A stretch of DNA of 64,000 nucleotides from Microbacterium murale (lineage in GTDB: Bacteria > Actinomycetota > Actinomycetes > Actinomycetales > Microbacteriaceae). Below are positions 49,347-57,515 of this stretch, piece by piece; the first letter of the stretch is position 1; the number at the start of each line of letters is the position of its first letter. A model generated the notes under the pieces. That model was not told where the DNA came from. It saw only the letters and a list, made by a program, of their open reading frames with translations, and ran no database searches. The stretch covers positions 4,047,364 through 4,111,363 of the forward strand of contig NZ_JAUSXK010000001.1 in NCBI RefSeq assembly GCF_030815955.1, in the 5' to 3' direction. The translations under genes were made by a program, and so were the position numbers.

Positions 49347-50375
49347 ATGTCCGAAGACAGCGCCCATAACGCCAGGATCCACTGGTTCGCACGTTTGGAG
49401 CACCGCCTGCACGTCTGGCGCGAGAGCCGAGCGCGCCGTCGCGGACGCACGGCGACCGTGCTGCCCTTCGCCGGATACGGCGGCAGCGGCTGGGTTCGCG
49501 TCGTGGGCAGGGTCCTCATCGTGCCCCCGCAACGTCGTACGGAGAGCGGCGAATTCGCCAGTGTGCGCGGATGGCGCAGCTTCGTCGGCATCCCCGTCAG
49601 CTTCGCGAGTGTGCAGGTGACGATCGCCGGACGCGCGCATGACGTCATCGCCGATCGAGGCGGCGTCATCGACACGGTCATCGAAGCCGATCTCACATCG
49701 GGATGGCAGACGTTCACGATGTCGGTCGAAGGCCAGGAGCCGATCGAGGCGACAGCCTTCATCGTGGGGGACGAGGTCGACTTCGGCGTGCTCTCAGACA
49801 TCGATGACACCGTGATGGTCACCGCCCTCCCACGTCCGTTCATCGCCGCATGGAACTCCTTCGTGGTCGACGAGCACGCGCGCCTCCCCGTTCCCGGCAT
49901 GGCAGTGCTGCTCGAACAGCTGATGCGCCAGCACCCTGGTGCGCCGATGATCTACCTCTCCACGGGAGCATGGAACGTCGCCCCCACGCTCACCCGCTTC
50001 ATGAACCGTCACCTGTTCCCCGATGGATCGATGCTCCTCACCGACTGGGGTCCGACGCACGACCGTTGGTTCCGCAGTGGACGCGAGCACAAGCTCTCCA
50101 ACCTGCGCCGACTCGCCGCCGAGTTCCCCCACGTACGGTGGCTGTTGATCGGTGACGACGGTCAGCACGATGAATCCATCTACACCGAGTTCATGCAGGA
50201 GCACCCCGACTCTGTGGCCGGAGTGGCGATCCGGCGTCTTTCACCCGCTGAGGCGATCCTCGCCGGCGGGCGCTCCGAATCCGACGACCACTCCGACGAC
50301 ACGGCGCCGTGGGTTGCGGCATCCGATGGTGCTGGGCTCCGCGAGCGGCTCACCGACGCGGGCATCCTGCGCTGA
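49347..50375 (+). CDS. App1-like phosphatase domain protein (DUF2183)
   Basis: A 342-residue protein whose C-terminal half is a HAD-like App1 phosphatase domain: VLSDIDDTVMVTALPRPF (DxDxT catalytic Asps, near residues 151-155), YLSTGAWN (motif II) and WLLIGDDGQHDESIYTEF (motif IV DD). App1 in yeast is a phosphatidate phosphatase; bacterial substrates are unproven. The N-terminal third is a basic region without recognised domain. No signal peptide is evident. It lies between dedA (4-base gap) and the next gene (4-base gap), a possible lipid-phosphate context with DedA. Confidence 0.82.
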   Translation: MSEDSAHNARIHWFARLEHRLHVWRESRARRRGRTATVLPFAGYGGSGWVRVVGRVLIVPPQRRTESGEFASVRGWRSFVGIPVSFASVQVTIAGRAHDVIADRGGVIDTVIEADLTSGWQTFTMSVEGQEPIEATAFIVGDEVDFGVLSDIDDTVMVTALPRPFIAAWNSFVVDEHARLPVPGMAVLLEQLMRQHPGAPMIYLSTGAWNVAPTLTRFMNRHLFPDGSMLLTDWGPTHDRWFRSGREHKLSNLRRLAAEFPHVRWLLIGDDGQHDESIYTEFMQEHPDSVAGVAIRRLSPAEAILAGGRSESDDHSDDTAPWVAASDGAGLRERLTDAGILR

Positions 50376-50379
50376 ACCG

Positions 50380-51330
50380 ATGTCTGCCTCAGTGCTTGAT
50401 CGCGCGACATGGACGGATCTCGAACGCGCACACCAGGAGCGTGCGGACGGGCTGACCGCCGCCCACCGTGAGCGCGCAGCTCGGGGCGAGAAGCATCCGG
50501 TGTGGGATTTCCTCTTCACGTACTATTCGTACTCGCCGTCGCAACTGCGCCGTTGGCACCCCGGCGCGGGTGTGCAGCTCGAAGACGCCGCCACGCGCAG
50601 CGGTTGGCGATGGTACTCCCCCGGATCGACACCCGACTCCTCCGTTCCGGATGCCGACTCCTTCGCTCGAGAGAAGACCGCGCTCGCCGATCTCATCGAG
50701 CGCATGTTGAGGCGCACAGCTGCGCGCCCCGGACAGTTCGGCTGCTTCGGCCTGCACGAGTGGGCGATGGTCTATCGCGATACCGAGCACCGCCACACCG
50801 CACCGCTGCGCTTGGGCCAGGGAGGCACCGACGCGGTCGTCGAGGCGCACGACCTGCGCTGCACGCATTTCGATGCGTTCCGCTTCTTCACCCCTGACGC
50901 TGTGCCTCGTAACCGTCAGCCGCTGAGTCGCGCCGACCAGCCACTGCGAGAGCAGCCCGGGTGCCTGCACGCCGGAATGGACCTGTACAAGTGGGCGACG
51001 AAGCTCGGTCCGCTCATTCCCGGCGAGCTGCTTCTCGACGCATTCGAGCTCGCGCGTGACATCCGTCTGCTCGATATGGAGGCCGCGCCGTACGATCTCT
51101 CTGCCTGGGGCGTCGTCCCCGTGCCGATCGAGACAGCAGACGGAAAGGCCGAGTACGTGCGGCGCCAGCGGGGGTTCGCCGAGCGAGGCAATGCACTGCG
51201 CCGTCAGCTGCTGACGGCATGGCTGGGGTCGGGTCAGGGCACCGGTGCGCAGCCCGCGCAGGATGCCCAGACGGCGTCGGAAGCCGCACGCTCCAGTCGC
51301 AGCGTCATGACCCGCTCCGCGGCGTCCTGA
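50380..51330 (+). CDS. Conserved protein commonly labelled 3-methyladenine DNA glycosylase
   Basis: A 316-residue soluble protein that resembles actinobacterial proteins carrying the database name '3-methyladenine DNA glycosylase'. No helix-hairpin-helix, Gly/Pro-Asp glycosylase loop or other known glycosylase motif was found by eye. Recognisable features are HPVWDFLFTYYSYSPSQLRRWHPG (near residues 38-61), FGCFGLHEWAMVYR and the WATKLGPLIPGELLLDAFELARDIRLLDMEAAPYDLS block. The glycosylase label should be treated as unproven. It follows the App1-like gene by 4 bases. Its last 97 bases overlap the convergent nagZ-like gene and encode a low-complexity Ala/Ser/Gln tail. Confidence 0.7.
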   Translation: MSASVLDRATWTDLERAHQERADGLTAAHRERAARGEKHPVWDFLFTYYSYSPSQLRRWHPGAGVQLEDAATRSGWRWYSPGSTPDSSVPDADSFAREKTALADLIERMLRRTAARPGQFGCFGLHEWAMVYRDTEHRHTAPLRLGQGGTDAVVEAHDLRCTHFDAFRFFTPDAVPRNRQPLSRADQPLREQPGCLHAGMDLYKWATKLGPLIPGELLLDAFELARDIRLLDMEAAPYDLSAWGVVPVPIETADGKAEYVRRQRGFAERGNALRRQLLTAWLGSGQGTGAQPAQDAQTASEAARSSRSVMTRSAAS

Positions 51331-52439
51331 AGGCGATCGGCGGGCAACGTCCCAGTCTCGACGGCCGCGGCGATGCCCGCCGCGAGCTGTCCGGCGGTCT
51401 CTGGCGTCGAGTGCGCGATCATCAACACCACGTCGTTGCCGGCGGCGATCGCCGACACGGCGTTGGCGACCGGATCGGAATACGCGGCGATGCCGGTGGA
51501 CTGCAGCATTCCCAGGTCGTCGGTGATCATGACGCCTTCGAAGCCCAGTTCCTCGCGCGCGATCTCGTGCCAGCGCGCGGAAAGCGATGCGGGCGCCGCA
51601 TCCACGGCAGGGTAATCGAGGTGTCCGAACATCAGCAATGACGCTCCGGCGTCGATGCCCGCGACGAACGGAAGCGCGTCGCTCTGCCGCCACTCATCCA
51701 GTGTCTTGTCCGTGCGCGGGATCAGCGCATGCGAGTCGCCCGAAGCGGCTCCGTGACCCGGGAAGTGCTTGATGGTCGAGGCGACGAACGGCTCTTCCGC
51801 GGCGACGGCGGCCGCGACCCGTTCCGCCGCCACTGTCGGATCCGCACCGAGCGAGCGACCGTAGATGAACGATGAGGTGTCTGCTGTCGTGTCGGCGATG
51901 ATGCCGAAATTCACATTGGCACCGATGCGCGCCACGAGCGATGCCCGTGCGGCGAATGCGATCGCTGTCTCCTTGGCCGCTCGGTCTTTCAGAACCGGTG
52001 ATGCCGGGAACTGATCCCAAGGCAGCCGCGAGACGTACCCGCCTTCCTGGTCGATCGCCACCAGCGGCGGAAGTGCGGGATCGACGGTCAGCGAGGCGGT
52101 CACCGTCTGAAGTTCGGCCTCGGTCCCGGGGATGTTCGCGCCCATGAGGATGAAGCCGCCGAGCGGCGTGCTCGACATGTACGCAGCAAGCGCCGCGGGA
52201 TCAGTGGACGGGATGTGACCCATGACGACGCTTGCGGCCCGCTGCGCGGTGCTCATCCCCTCCACGAGCTGCTCGGCCTGCGCCTGGGGTCCACCGGCAT
52301 CCGCCGGTTCGACGACCGCCGGGCGCGAATCAGTCGAACCGGGCACCGCTGTGGCAGCGCCGGTCGAGACGAGTGAGATCGAGATGGCGAGTGCGCCCGC
52401 CACTGCTCCGGCGACCCGGAACGGCAGTTGGCGACGCAT
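51234..52439 (-). CDS. Secreted glycoside hydrolase family 3 (beta-N-acetylhexosaminidase, NagZ-like)
   Basis: A 401-residue enzyme with a Sec-type signal peptide (residues 1 to about 32, AATAVPG cleavage region), so exported; expected to remove N-acetylglucosamine from peptidoglycan fragments or other beta-N-acetyl-glucosides. Family 3 motifs are clear: VAIDQEGGYVSRL, STIKHFPGHGAASGDSH (catalytic His/Asp loop of NagZ) and GVMITDDLGM (nucleophile Asp). ATG 52439 follows TAGGGT by 6 bases (leaderless). The C terminus has two Cys (WASCAGCAPVP). Its 3' end overlaps the gene at 50380 by 97 bases. Confidence 0.9.
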   Translation of the reverse strand: MRRQLPFRVAGAVAGALAISISLVSTGAATAVPGSTDSRPAVVEPADAGGPQAQAEQLVEGMSTAQRAASVVMGHIPSTDPAALAAYMSSTPLGGFILMGANIPGTEAELQTVTASLTVDPALPPLVAIDQEGGYVSRLPWDQFPASPVLKDRAAKETAIAFAARASLVARIGANVNFGIIADTTADTSSFIYGRSLGADPTVAAERVAAAVAAEEPFVASTIKHFPGHGAASGDSHALIPRTDKTLDEWRQSDALPFVAGIDAGASLLMFGHLDYPAVDAAPASLSARWHEIAREELGFEGVMITDDLGMLQSTGIAAYSDPVANAVSAIAAGNDVVLMIAHSTPETAGQLAAGIAAAVETGTLPADRLQDAAERVMTLRLERAASDAVWASCAGCAPVP

Positions 52440-52445
52440 ACCCCC

Positions 52446-52451
52446 ACCCTA
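52446..52451 (-). promoter_or_regulatory. -10 box of leaderless NagZ-like gene
   Basis: TAGGGT on the minus strand, 6-base spacer to ATG 52439. Confidence 0.62.
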
Positions 52452-52502
52452 CGTCCAGGGCCAGACACCCGACATGCTTGAATGTGTGCGGAAAGGACTC
52501 AC

Positions 52503-53051
52503 ATGACGACACCGCAGGCCCAGCCCGCGAATTGGTATCCGGACCCGTCTGGAGCACAGTTCCTCCGTTACTGGGATGGTGCCGCCTGGACCGGCCACAC
52601 CCGGCCAGCGCCGAACACTCTGGTCCCCGCGGCCGCTCCGATGCTGCTCTATCCTCAGCAGACGCCCATACGCGTTCCCACTGGCGTGTGGCGAGGACCG
52701 GTCGATTCCCGCCCGCTGGTGCGCAACATGTTCGACGCTGTACGAGTGTGCGTTCAGAAGTATGCGAAGTTCGACGGCCGTGCGAGCCGCCCGGAGTTCT
52801 GGTACGCCGAACTCGCGTCGCTGATCGTCGCGTTCGCCGCGATTCTCGTCATCTGGATCCCGATAATCGGATGGCTCGCCCTGCTCGCACTCTGGGCATT
52901 CGCCATGGCCTCGATAGTGCCACTCCTCGCCGTGACCGTGAGGCGCCTGCGGGATGCCGGATTCCACTGGGCGTGGATCTTCATCTGCTTCGCGCCGTTC
53001 GGCAGCATCGCGCTGCTGATCCTGTGCGCGCAGCCGTCGAAGCATCCGTAG
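52503..53051 (+). CDS. DUF2510 and DUF805 domain membrane protein
   Basis: A 182-residue protein. The N terminus is a DUF2510 module (PANWYPDPSGAQFLRYWDGAAWTGHTRPA, residues 8-36), a short WW-like motif found on many actinobacterial envelope proteins. The C-terminal part is DUF805-like, with FDGRASRPEFWYAEL followed by hydrophobic segments (near residues 105, 130 and 160) and the RRLRDAGFHWAW motif. Function unknown; DUF805 proteins are integral membrane proteins of unassigned role. ATG 52503 has GGAAAGGA 5 bases upstream. Apparently a single gene. Confidence 0.82.
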   Translation: MTTPQAQPANWYPDPSGAQFLRYWDGAAWTGHTRPAPNTLVPAAAPMLLYPQQTPIRVPTGVWRGPVDSRPLVRNMFDAVRVCVQKYAKFDGRASRPEFWYAELASLIVAFAAILVIWIPIIGWLALLALWAFAMASIVPLLAVTVRRLRDAGFHWAWIFICFAPFGSIALLILCAQPSKHP

Positions 53052-53084
53052 TCGACCCGCGCCCGCGCTCACCGCGCGCAGACG

Positions 53085-53741
53085 TCAACGGGTCAGCGCT
53101 GTCCCGATCGGTTCCGAGGTCTCCGGCGTGCCATTGCCGAAGCGAATCGTGCGGCCGATCGTCTGCGGCGCGTGAAGTGCCGCAGCGATCACGACCGCGA
53201 CGTCGGCGCGCGACACCGCACCCCGGCCCTTGGGGTCGAGCTCGATGCGTCCGGTGGAATCGTCGTCGGTGAGCGCGCCAGGGCCCAGAATCGTGCCCTC
53301 GAGCCCTGTGCCGCGCAGGTGCTCGTCAGCAGCCCATTTCGCGTCGGCGTAGGCGAAGAACGAATCTCCCTCCCGAACGCCATGATCGGCGGTCGAACCC
53401 AGCCACGACACCATCACATAGCGGCTCACGCCGGCCGAGGGCGCGGCATCCATGGTGCGGATCGCCGCGTCGCGATCGACGGCGTATGTACGCGTCTGGT
53501 CTCCACCGCCGGCACCGGCCGACCATACGATCGCATCGTGACCGCGAATGACGTCGGCGAGCGCTGCGGTGTCCATCGACTCGACATCTGCGACGAGGGC
53601 TGTGGCGCCACCCTTCTCGACATCGGAGACGTGCTCAGGGTTTCGGATCACTGCCGTGACCTCATCGCCGTTCGCGACGAGCAATGGTGCGAGCAGGAGC
53701 GCGATGCGGCCGTGACCGCCGAAGACGATGATGCGGGACAT
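53085..53741 (-). CDS. NAD(P)-binding (atypical SDR, NmrA/YwnB-like) oxidoreductase
   Basis: A 218-residue Rossmann-fold protein with N-terminal IIVFGGHGRIALLLAPLL (GGxGxIA dinucleotide motif, residues 4-21), ALVADVESMD near residue 48 and a YADAKWAADEHLR segment (YxxxK catalytic-like pair). This is the 'NAD(P)H-binding protein, SDR family' group whose enzymatic reactions are mostly unknown. ATG 53741 follows TAGCCT by 6 bases (leaderless). It is separated by 25 bases from the next minus-strand gene upstream. Confidence 0.82.
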   Translation of the reverse strand: MSRIIVFGGHGRIALLLAPLLVANGDEVTAVIRNPEHVSDVEKGGATALVADVESMDTAALADVIRGHDAIVWSAGAGGGDQTRTYAVDRDAAIRTMDAAPSAGVSRYVMVSWLGSTADHGVREGDSFFAYADAKWAADEHLRGTGLEGTILGPGALTDDDSTGRIELDPKGRGAVSRADVAVVIAAALHAPQTIGRTIRFGNGTPETSEPIGTALTR

Positions 53742-53747
53742 GACTCC

Positions 53748-53753
53748 AGGCTA
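53748..53753 (-). promoter_or_regulatory. -10 box of leaderless NAD(P)-binding protein gene
   Basis: TAGCCT on the minus strand, 6-base spacer to ATG 53741. Confidence 0.62.
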
Positions 53754-53766
53754 ACGCGCCCCGCTC

Positions 53767-54300
53767 TCACTCGGGCAGTTGCGTGGTGTCGATGACGAAG
53801 GCCTGCGGATGCGCGGGAAGATATCGCACGACCACTGGGGCGTCCGACGGCAGCCAGGCGCTGCTGTCCGGGTGAAGCGCAGGAGAGAAGAAGTTGCTCT
53901 CGAGCGTGTACGTCTCCCCGCCCGGGGTCGAGAACGTCACCCAGTCACCGTCCACGGTTCCGGTCGTCGGCACACCGTGATCGTGGATGTACCCACGTGA
54001 CACGGGCACTCCCGTCAGGGCGAGGATGCCCAGGACGAGACCGGCGAGCATGATGACGGCGAGCACGCGGAAGCCGAGCCGCTGCACACGCGCCGCGGCC
54101 ACGCACAGGCCACCCGTGCGACCCGCTTCCGGCAGCCCCTCCCTCTCACGCACCGCTGTCAGCCGTGAACTCGTGCCTCCCACGCCGCGGAAGGCGAAGC
54201 CCGCGAGTCCCATCAATGAGAACCCCGCGATGAAGACCATCGCGTAGGCGTGGCTCACGGGGAAGTTGACCAGCCAGATCAGAGTGTCCATGATGTTCAC
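53767..54300 (-). CDS. Membrane protein with DUF3592-like extracytoplasmic domain
   Basis: A 177-residue protein with hydrophobic segments near residues 17-38 and 77-98, and a C-terminal domain reading TTGTVDGDWVTFSTPGGETYTLESNFFSP ... VVVRYLPAHPQAFVID. That layout (short beta domain with G-T-V at the start and V-x-Y-x-P near the end) resembles DUF3592 modules; no function is known. GTG 54300 overlaps the stop of the upstream membrane gene (GTGA), so the two are translationally coupled and likely work together. Confidence 0.65.
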   Translation of the reverse strand: MNIMDTLIWLVNFPVSHAYAMVFIAGFSLMGLAGFAFRGVGGTSSRLTAVREREGLPEAGRTGGLCVAAARVQRLGFRVLAVIMLAGLVLGILALTGVPVSRGYIHDHGVPTTGTVDGDWVTFSTPGGETYTLESNFFSPALHPDSSAWLPSDAPVVVRYLPAHPQAFVIDTTQLPE

Positions 54301-55088
54301 GCCGCATCCTCCCGCTCTATCGTCATGGCAACGGTGTGCGGATCCTCACGGAGGTAGCGCGCCCACACCGGCGAGCCGACCTGCACACGGGCCAGCGCTT
54401 CGGGATAGACGAAGACTGTCGTGTCTGCCTCCCAGCTCTGCTGCCCCTCCGGTGCCACGAGCAGGCGCAGCTCGAGTTCGATCTGTCCCTCGCGGCGGAC
54501 ACCGGTGGGGCGGATGGACAGTACGGACGCCGGCGCCTGCAGGCCACTGCGACGGGCGCGCACGAGTCGAGGGGCGATGAGGCCGCGCTGGATCCGCCAG
54601 TCGAGCATCGCCTCGCGGACAGAGGCATCGTTCATGTCCGCGATCTCGACCGAATCATGGTCTGCGAGGCTGTAACGGATCGGAAGCGGGATCCCCGGTT
54701 CCACTGCCCCCTGCTCGACGGGGTCGAGCAGCATCCTCAGCCGGCTGATGAACTCGGTGCCGTCTGCGGCCGCCACGCGCACGAACAGATCGTACTGCGG
54801 TACGTCGTTCACGGTGAGGCCGGTGCGGCTCACCTCGACGATGCGGCCGACCCCGAGGTGCGTCTCGCCACGCATTCTCTTGCGCGGGATGAGAGCCCCC
54901 ATCGTTCCGCCGAACGTCAGGATGAGGCCCCAGGCGACGCCGATGAAGATGGGCGCGCCGAGGGTGTCCTCGCCACGGAAGGGCAGGATCGAGGATCGCT
55001 GGTCGACCCCGAACAGTCCCTCGCCCACCCAGATCAGCAGCCAGGCCGAGAGCAGCAGCCAGATCGCCGTGACGATGATTCGGATCAT
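54297..55088 (-). CDS. Membrane protein of unknown function, partner of the downstream DUF3592-like protein
   Basis: A 263-residue protein with two N-terminal membrane segments (about residues 5-25 and 45-66), then a large soluble region. It contains two beta-rich repeats of a similar pattern: GVGRIVEVSRTGLTVNDVPQYDLFVRVAAADG ... GIPLPIRYSLADHDSVEI, then VLSIRPTGVRREGQIELELRLLVAPEG ... GSPVWARYLREDPHTVAMT. Each resembles the ligand-free SH3-like modules seen in DUF3592-type envelope proteins. ATG 55088 follows TAGCCT by 6 bases (leaderless). No enzyme motif is visible. Confidence 0.65.
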   Translation of the reverse strand: MIRIIVTAIWLLLSAWLLIWVGEGLFGVDQRSSILPFRGEDTLGAPIFIGVAWGLILTFGGTMGALIPRKRMRGETHLGVGRIVEVSRTGLTVNDVPQYDLFVRVAAADGTEFISRLRMLLDPVEQGAVEPGIPLPIRYSLADHDSVEIADMNDASVREAMLDWRIQRGLIAPRLVRARRSGLQAPASVLSIRPTGVRREGQIELELRLLVAPEGQQSWEADTTVFVYPEALARVQVGSPVWARYLREDPHTVAMTIEREDAA

Positions 55089-55094
55089 GCGCCA

Positions 55095-55100
55095 AGGCTA
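55095..55100 (-). promoter_or_regulatory. -10 box of leaderless membrane-protein pair
   Basis: TAGCCT on the minus strand, 6-base spacer to ATG 55088. Confidence 0.62.
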
Positions 55101-55133
55101 CCGATCCCGTCATCTCCCGATCACAGATCGCGA

Positions 55134-56201
55134 TCAGACGATGACGCGCGATGCCGTCCTCGACAGCGCACGCTGCACGCCCTTCGCTGCCGTGCGGCCA
55201 GCACGGTTCGCACCGATCGTGCTGGCCGAAGGACCGTAGCCGACGAGCTGGACACGAGGATCCCTGACCGCGGTCGTGCCGCGTCCGTTGCGATCGAGTT
55301 GGATGCCGCCTGCCTCGCTGCGCAGGTGCAGAGGCGCGAGGTGGGCGATCGCGGGACGGAAGCCGGTCGCCCACAGGATCGCGTCGACCCGTTCGAACGA
55401 ACCGTCTGCCCAGCGCACACCGTCGGGCTCGATCCGCTCGAACATCGTCCGCCGATCGGCGTACGCACCGAGCCGCTCGGCCGCATGCTCCTGCGGACGC
55501 AGCATAAGCCCGGTGACGCCGACGACGCTCTGCGGCGGAAGCCCCTGGGCGACGCGCTGCTCGACGAGCGCCACCGCAGCGGCACCGGCCTCCGGCGTGA
55601 AGTCGTCATCGCGCCAGACCGGCTCGCGGCGAGTGGCCCAGAGCGTCTCGGTGATCGGCGCGAGAGCGCCGAGGAACTGCACGGCGGATGCACCTCCGCC
55701 GACGACCAATACCCGCTTGCCTCGGAAGTGCTCTGGACCCGGATAGTCGACGGTGTGCAGCTGCTCGCCGACGAATGTCTCCATGCCCGGGTAGTGCGGC
55801 AGGAAAGGCTGCGTCCACGTACCGGTCGCGTTGACGACCGTGCGAGTTCGCCACTCGCGCTCGCCGGCGTGAATCACCAGCATCCCGCCGTCATCCGTGA
55901 CGCTGTCGACGTGCACTGGTCGGATGACGGGGAGGTCGTGCACGCGCTCGTAGTCCGCGAAGGAGGCAGGCACTGCAGCATTCGCGCGCTGTGCATCGCG
56001 GGCAGGGGCGGTGGATCCGGGCAACTCGGCGACGCCGTGCACGTCGTTCATCGTCAGCGCATCCCAGCGGTGCTGCCATGCGCCGCCCGGCGCAGCGTTC
56101 GCATCGAGCACGAGGTGATCGATGCCGAGGCGCTTCAGGTGAAACGAGGTGGAGAGACCGGCCTGCCCTGCACCGATGACGATGCTCTCCATGATCTGCA
56201 T
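55134..56201 (-). CDS. FAD-dependent NAD(P)/flavin monooxygenase-like oxidoreductase
   Basis: A 355-residue two-dinucleotide-binding flavoprotein related to flavin-containing monooxygenases and bacterial 'NAD(P)-binding domain' oxidoreductases. It shows FAD motif VIGAGQAGLSTSFHLKR (near residues 7-23), VVNATGTW, a second Rossmann motif VLVVGGGASAVQFLGAL (NADPH, near residue 155) and the ATG motif ILWATGFRP. The FMO fingerprint FxGxxxHxxxY is only partly recognisable (MNDVHGVAELPG, GEQLHTVDYPGP). Reaction unknown. Start is uncertain among ATG 56207, 56201 and 56192; 56201 gives a typical N terminus. Confidence 0.82.
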   Translation of the reverse strand: MQIMESIVIGAGQAGLSTSFHLKRLGIDHLVLDANAAPGGAWQHRWDALTMNDVHGVAELPGSTAPARDAQRANAAVPASFADYERVHDLPVIRPVHVDSVTDDGGMLVIHAGEREWRTRTVVNATGTWTQPFLPHYPGMETFVGEQLHTVDYPGPEHFRGKRVLVVGGGASAVQFLGALAPITETLWATRREPVWRDDDFTPEAGAAAVALVEQRVAQGLPPQSVVGVTGLMLRPQEHAAERLGAYADRRTMFERIEPDGVRWADGSFERVDAILWATGFRPAIAHLAPLHLRSEAGGIQLDRNGRGTTAVRDPRVQLVGYGPSASTIGANRAGRTAAKGVQRALSRTASRVIV

Positions 56202-56283
56202 GTGCATGACAACGCATACATCGACGTTGTTGTTCCCGACTCCTGACGCCCGACGGGCGGAAACACCCGGTACACGGCTCGAT

Positions 56284-56313
56284 TGGCGGTCGCCGCTTCG
56301 GGTGTTGTATTCT
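56284..56313 (+). promoter_or_regulatory. Promoter of tRNA-Ala
   Basis: TTGGCG (56284-56289), 18-base spacer, TATTCT (56308-56313). A small GCCCCG/CGGGGC hairpin (56323-56340) lies in the tRNA 5' leader. Confidence 0.6.
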
Positions 56314-56348
56314 TTTCGAGTTGCCCCGCTCACCCGGGGCGCGAAGAT

Positions 56349-56421
56349 GGGCCTGTGGCGCAGCTGGTAGCGCACCTGCATGGCATGCAGGGGGTCAGGG
56401 GTTCGAGTCCCCTCAGGTCCA
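56349..56421 (+). tRNA. tRNA-Ala (anticodon GGC)
   Basis: Cloverleaf with acceptor GGGCCTG/CAGGTCC, including the G3-U70 wobble pair that marks alanine tRNAs, D arm GCGC/GCGC, anticodon stem CCTGC/GCAGG with loop ATGGCAT (anticodon GGC), T arm AGGGG/CCCCT with loop TTCGAGT, and discriminator A. The 3' CCA is not encoded (CCG follows). Confidence 0.97.
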
Positions 56422-56424
56422 CCG

Positions 56425-56454
56425 AAGAGTCCCGCGGATTTCCGCGGGACTCTT
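56425..56454. terminator. Bidirectional terminator between tRNA-Ala and the Lrp-like gene
   Basis: A perfect 14-bp stem, AAGAGTCCCGCGGA with TCCGCGGGACTCTT, and a 2-base loop. It lies 3 bases past tRNA-Ala and 14 bases past the minus-strand regulator's stop, so it can serve both. Confidence 0.85.
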
Positions 56455-56468
56455 GTCGTTCGGCGCTC

Positions 56469-57515
56469 CTATGAAGCGGACCCCTCGAATCCGGCGAGCG
56501 CGTCGGGTGTCGTCACCTGCGACCGCCACCACGGCGTCTCGATGAAGCCGCGCTTCATGAAGACGAGCTCCATCGATGCGCTCCATCCGCGTACGCCCTT
56601 CAGGTGCGCGATCGTGCCGGTCATGAAGTCGTGCAGCGTCTCGGTCGTCGGCAGGATGATCTCACAGTAGAGCGAGTTCTCCTCGAGCGAGGAGGCCAGA
56701 AACCGCACCGAGACATGCTGCGACAATGTGTGCGCCACTGAATCGATGCGTGAGGGCTCCACGCGCACCATCAGCAGCGTCTCCGCGCTCATCCCCAATG
56801 CGGATGCCGGGATCATCGTGACCGTGGTCAGGCATCCCGCCGCTCGCATCCTCTCGTAACGCCGTCGCACGCTGCTTTCGTTGACGCCGAGCTTCGACGC
56901 CAACGAAAGGAACGAGGCGCGGCCGTTATCACGCAGCTCATCCACGATCGCTCGGTCCGTGGCATCGAAATGCGTCGGATCGCAGCTGTTCGGTGGGGGC
57001 ATGTAGCCTTGCGGATCACTCGCGGCTGTCGCATGCGAGTCGTACAGCTGGCGCCCCCAGTCGAAGCTCACCTTGTACGTGTGCATGATCAGATCGCTGC
57101 GCCAGCGCTCCACACCCGGAATCGCCTGCAACCCGGTGAGTATCCGCGTGAAGTTCGCGGAATCACCCGGTATGACGACCTCGGCGAAGATGTCGAACTT
57201 GCCGGTGACCAGCGTGACGAACCGGACGTACGGCGACTCGACGAGCTGCTCCGCGACACGCACCTGCGACCCAGGGGTGCAGTTGATCCGGATCAGGAAG
57301 GACTCGACGTGCCCCTCGCTGCCCAACGTCGGCACGATGCCGACGCGGACGATACCCTCTGCGAGCATCTGCTGGCCACGACGCGTCACCGTGGACACCG
57401 ATGCACCGGCGAACTCGGCGATCGACGTCCAGCTGGCCCGACCGTCCTGCTGCAACGCGACCATTATTCGACGATCGAGATCGCTGATCTCTCGGCCGAG
57501 GTCGATCGAGCTCAC
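56469..57515 (-). CDS. Double-domain Lrp/AsnC family transcriptional regulator
   Basis: A 348-residue protein with two successive Lrp/AsnC units. Each has a DNA-binding helix-turn-helix (ISDLDRRIMVALQQDGRASWTSIAEFAGASVSTVTRR near residue 12 and TDRAIVDELRDNGRASFLSLASKLGVNESSVRRRYERM near residue 180) and a RAM-like ligand domain (VTGKFDIFAEVVIPG; NSLYCEIILPT). It probably senses an amino acid or related metabolite and controls the catabolic operon it closes. GTG 57515 overlaps the hydrolase stop (GTGA); the open frame extends to 57572 but that start would sit inside the hydrolase gene. Confidence 0.88.
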   Translation of the reverse strand: MSSIDLGREISDLDRRIMVALQQDGRASWTSIAEFAGASVSTVTRRGQQMLAEGIVRVGIVPTLGSEGHVESFLIRINCTPGSQVRVAEQLVESPYVRFVTLVTGKFDIFAEVVIPGDSANFTRILTGLQAIPGVERWRSDLIMHTYKVSFDWGRQLYDSHATAASDPQGYMPPPNSCDPTHFDATDRAIVDELRDNGRASFLSLASKLGVNESSVRRRYERMRAAGCLTTVTMIPASALGMSAETLLMVRVEPSRIDSVAHTLSQHVSVRFLASSLEENSLYCEIILPTTETLHDFMTGTIAHLKGVRGWSASMELVFMKRGFIETPWWRSQVTTPDALAGFEGSAS

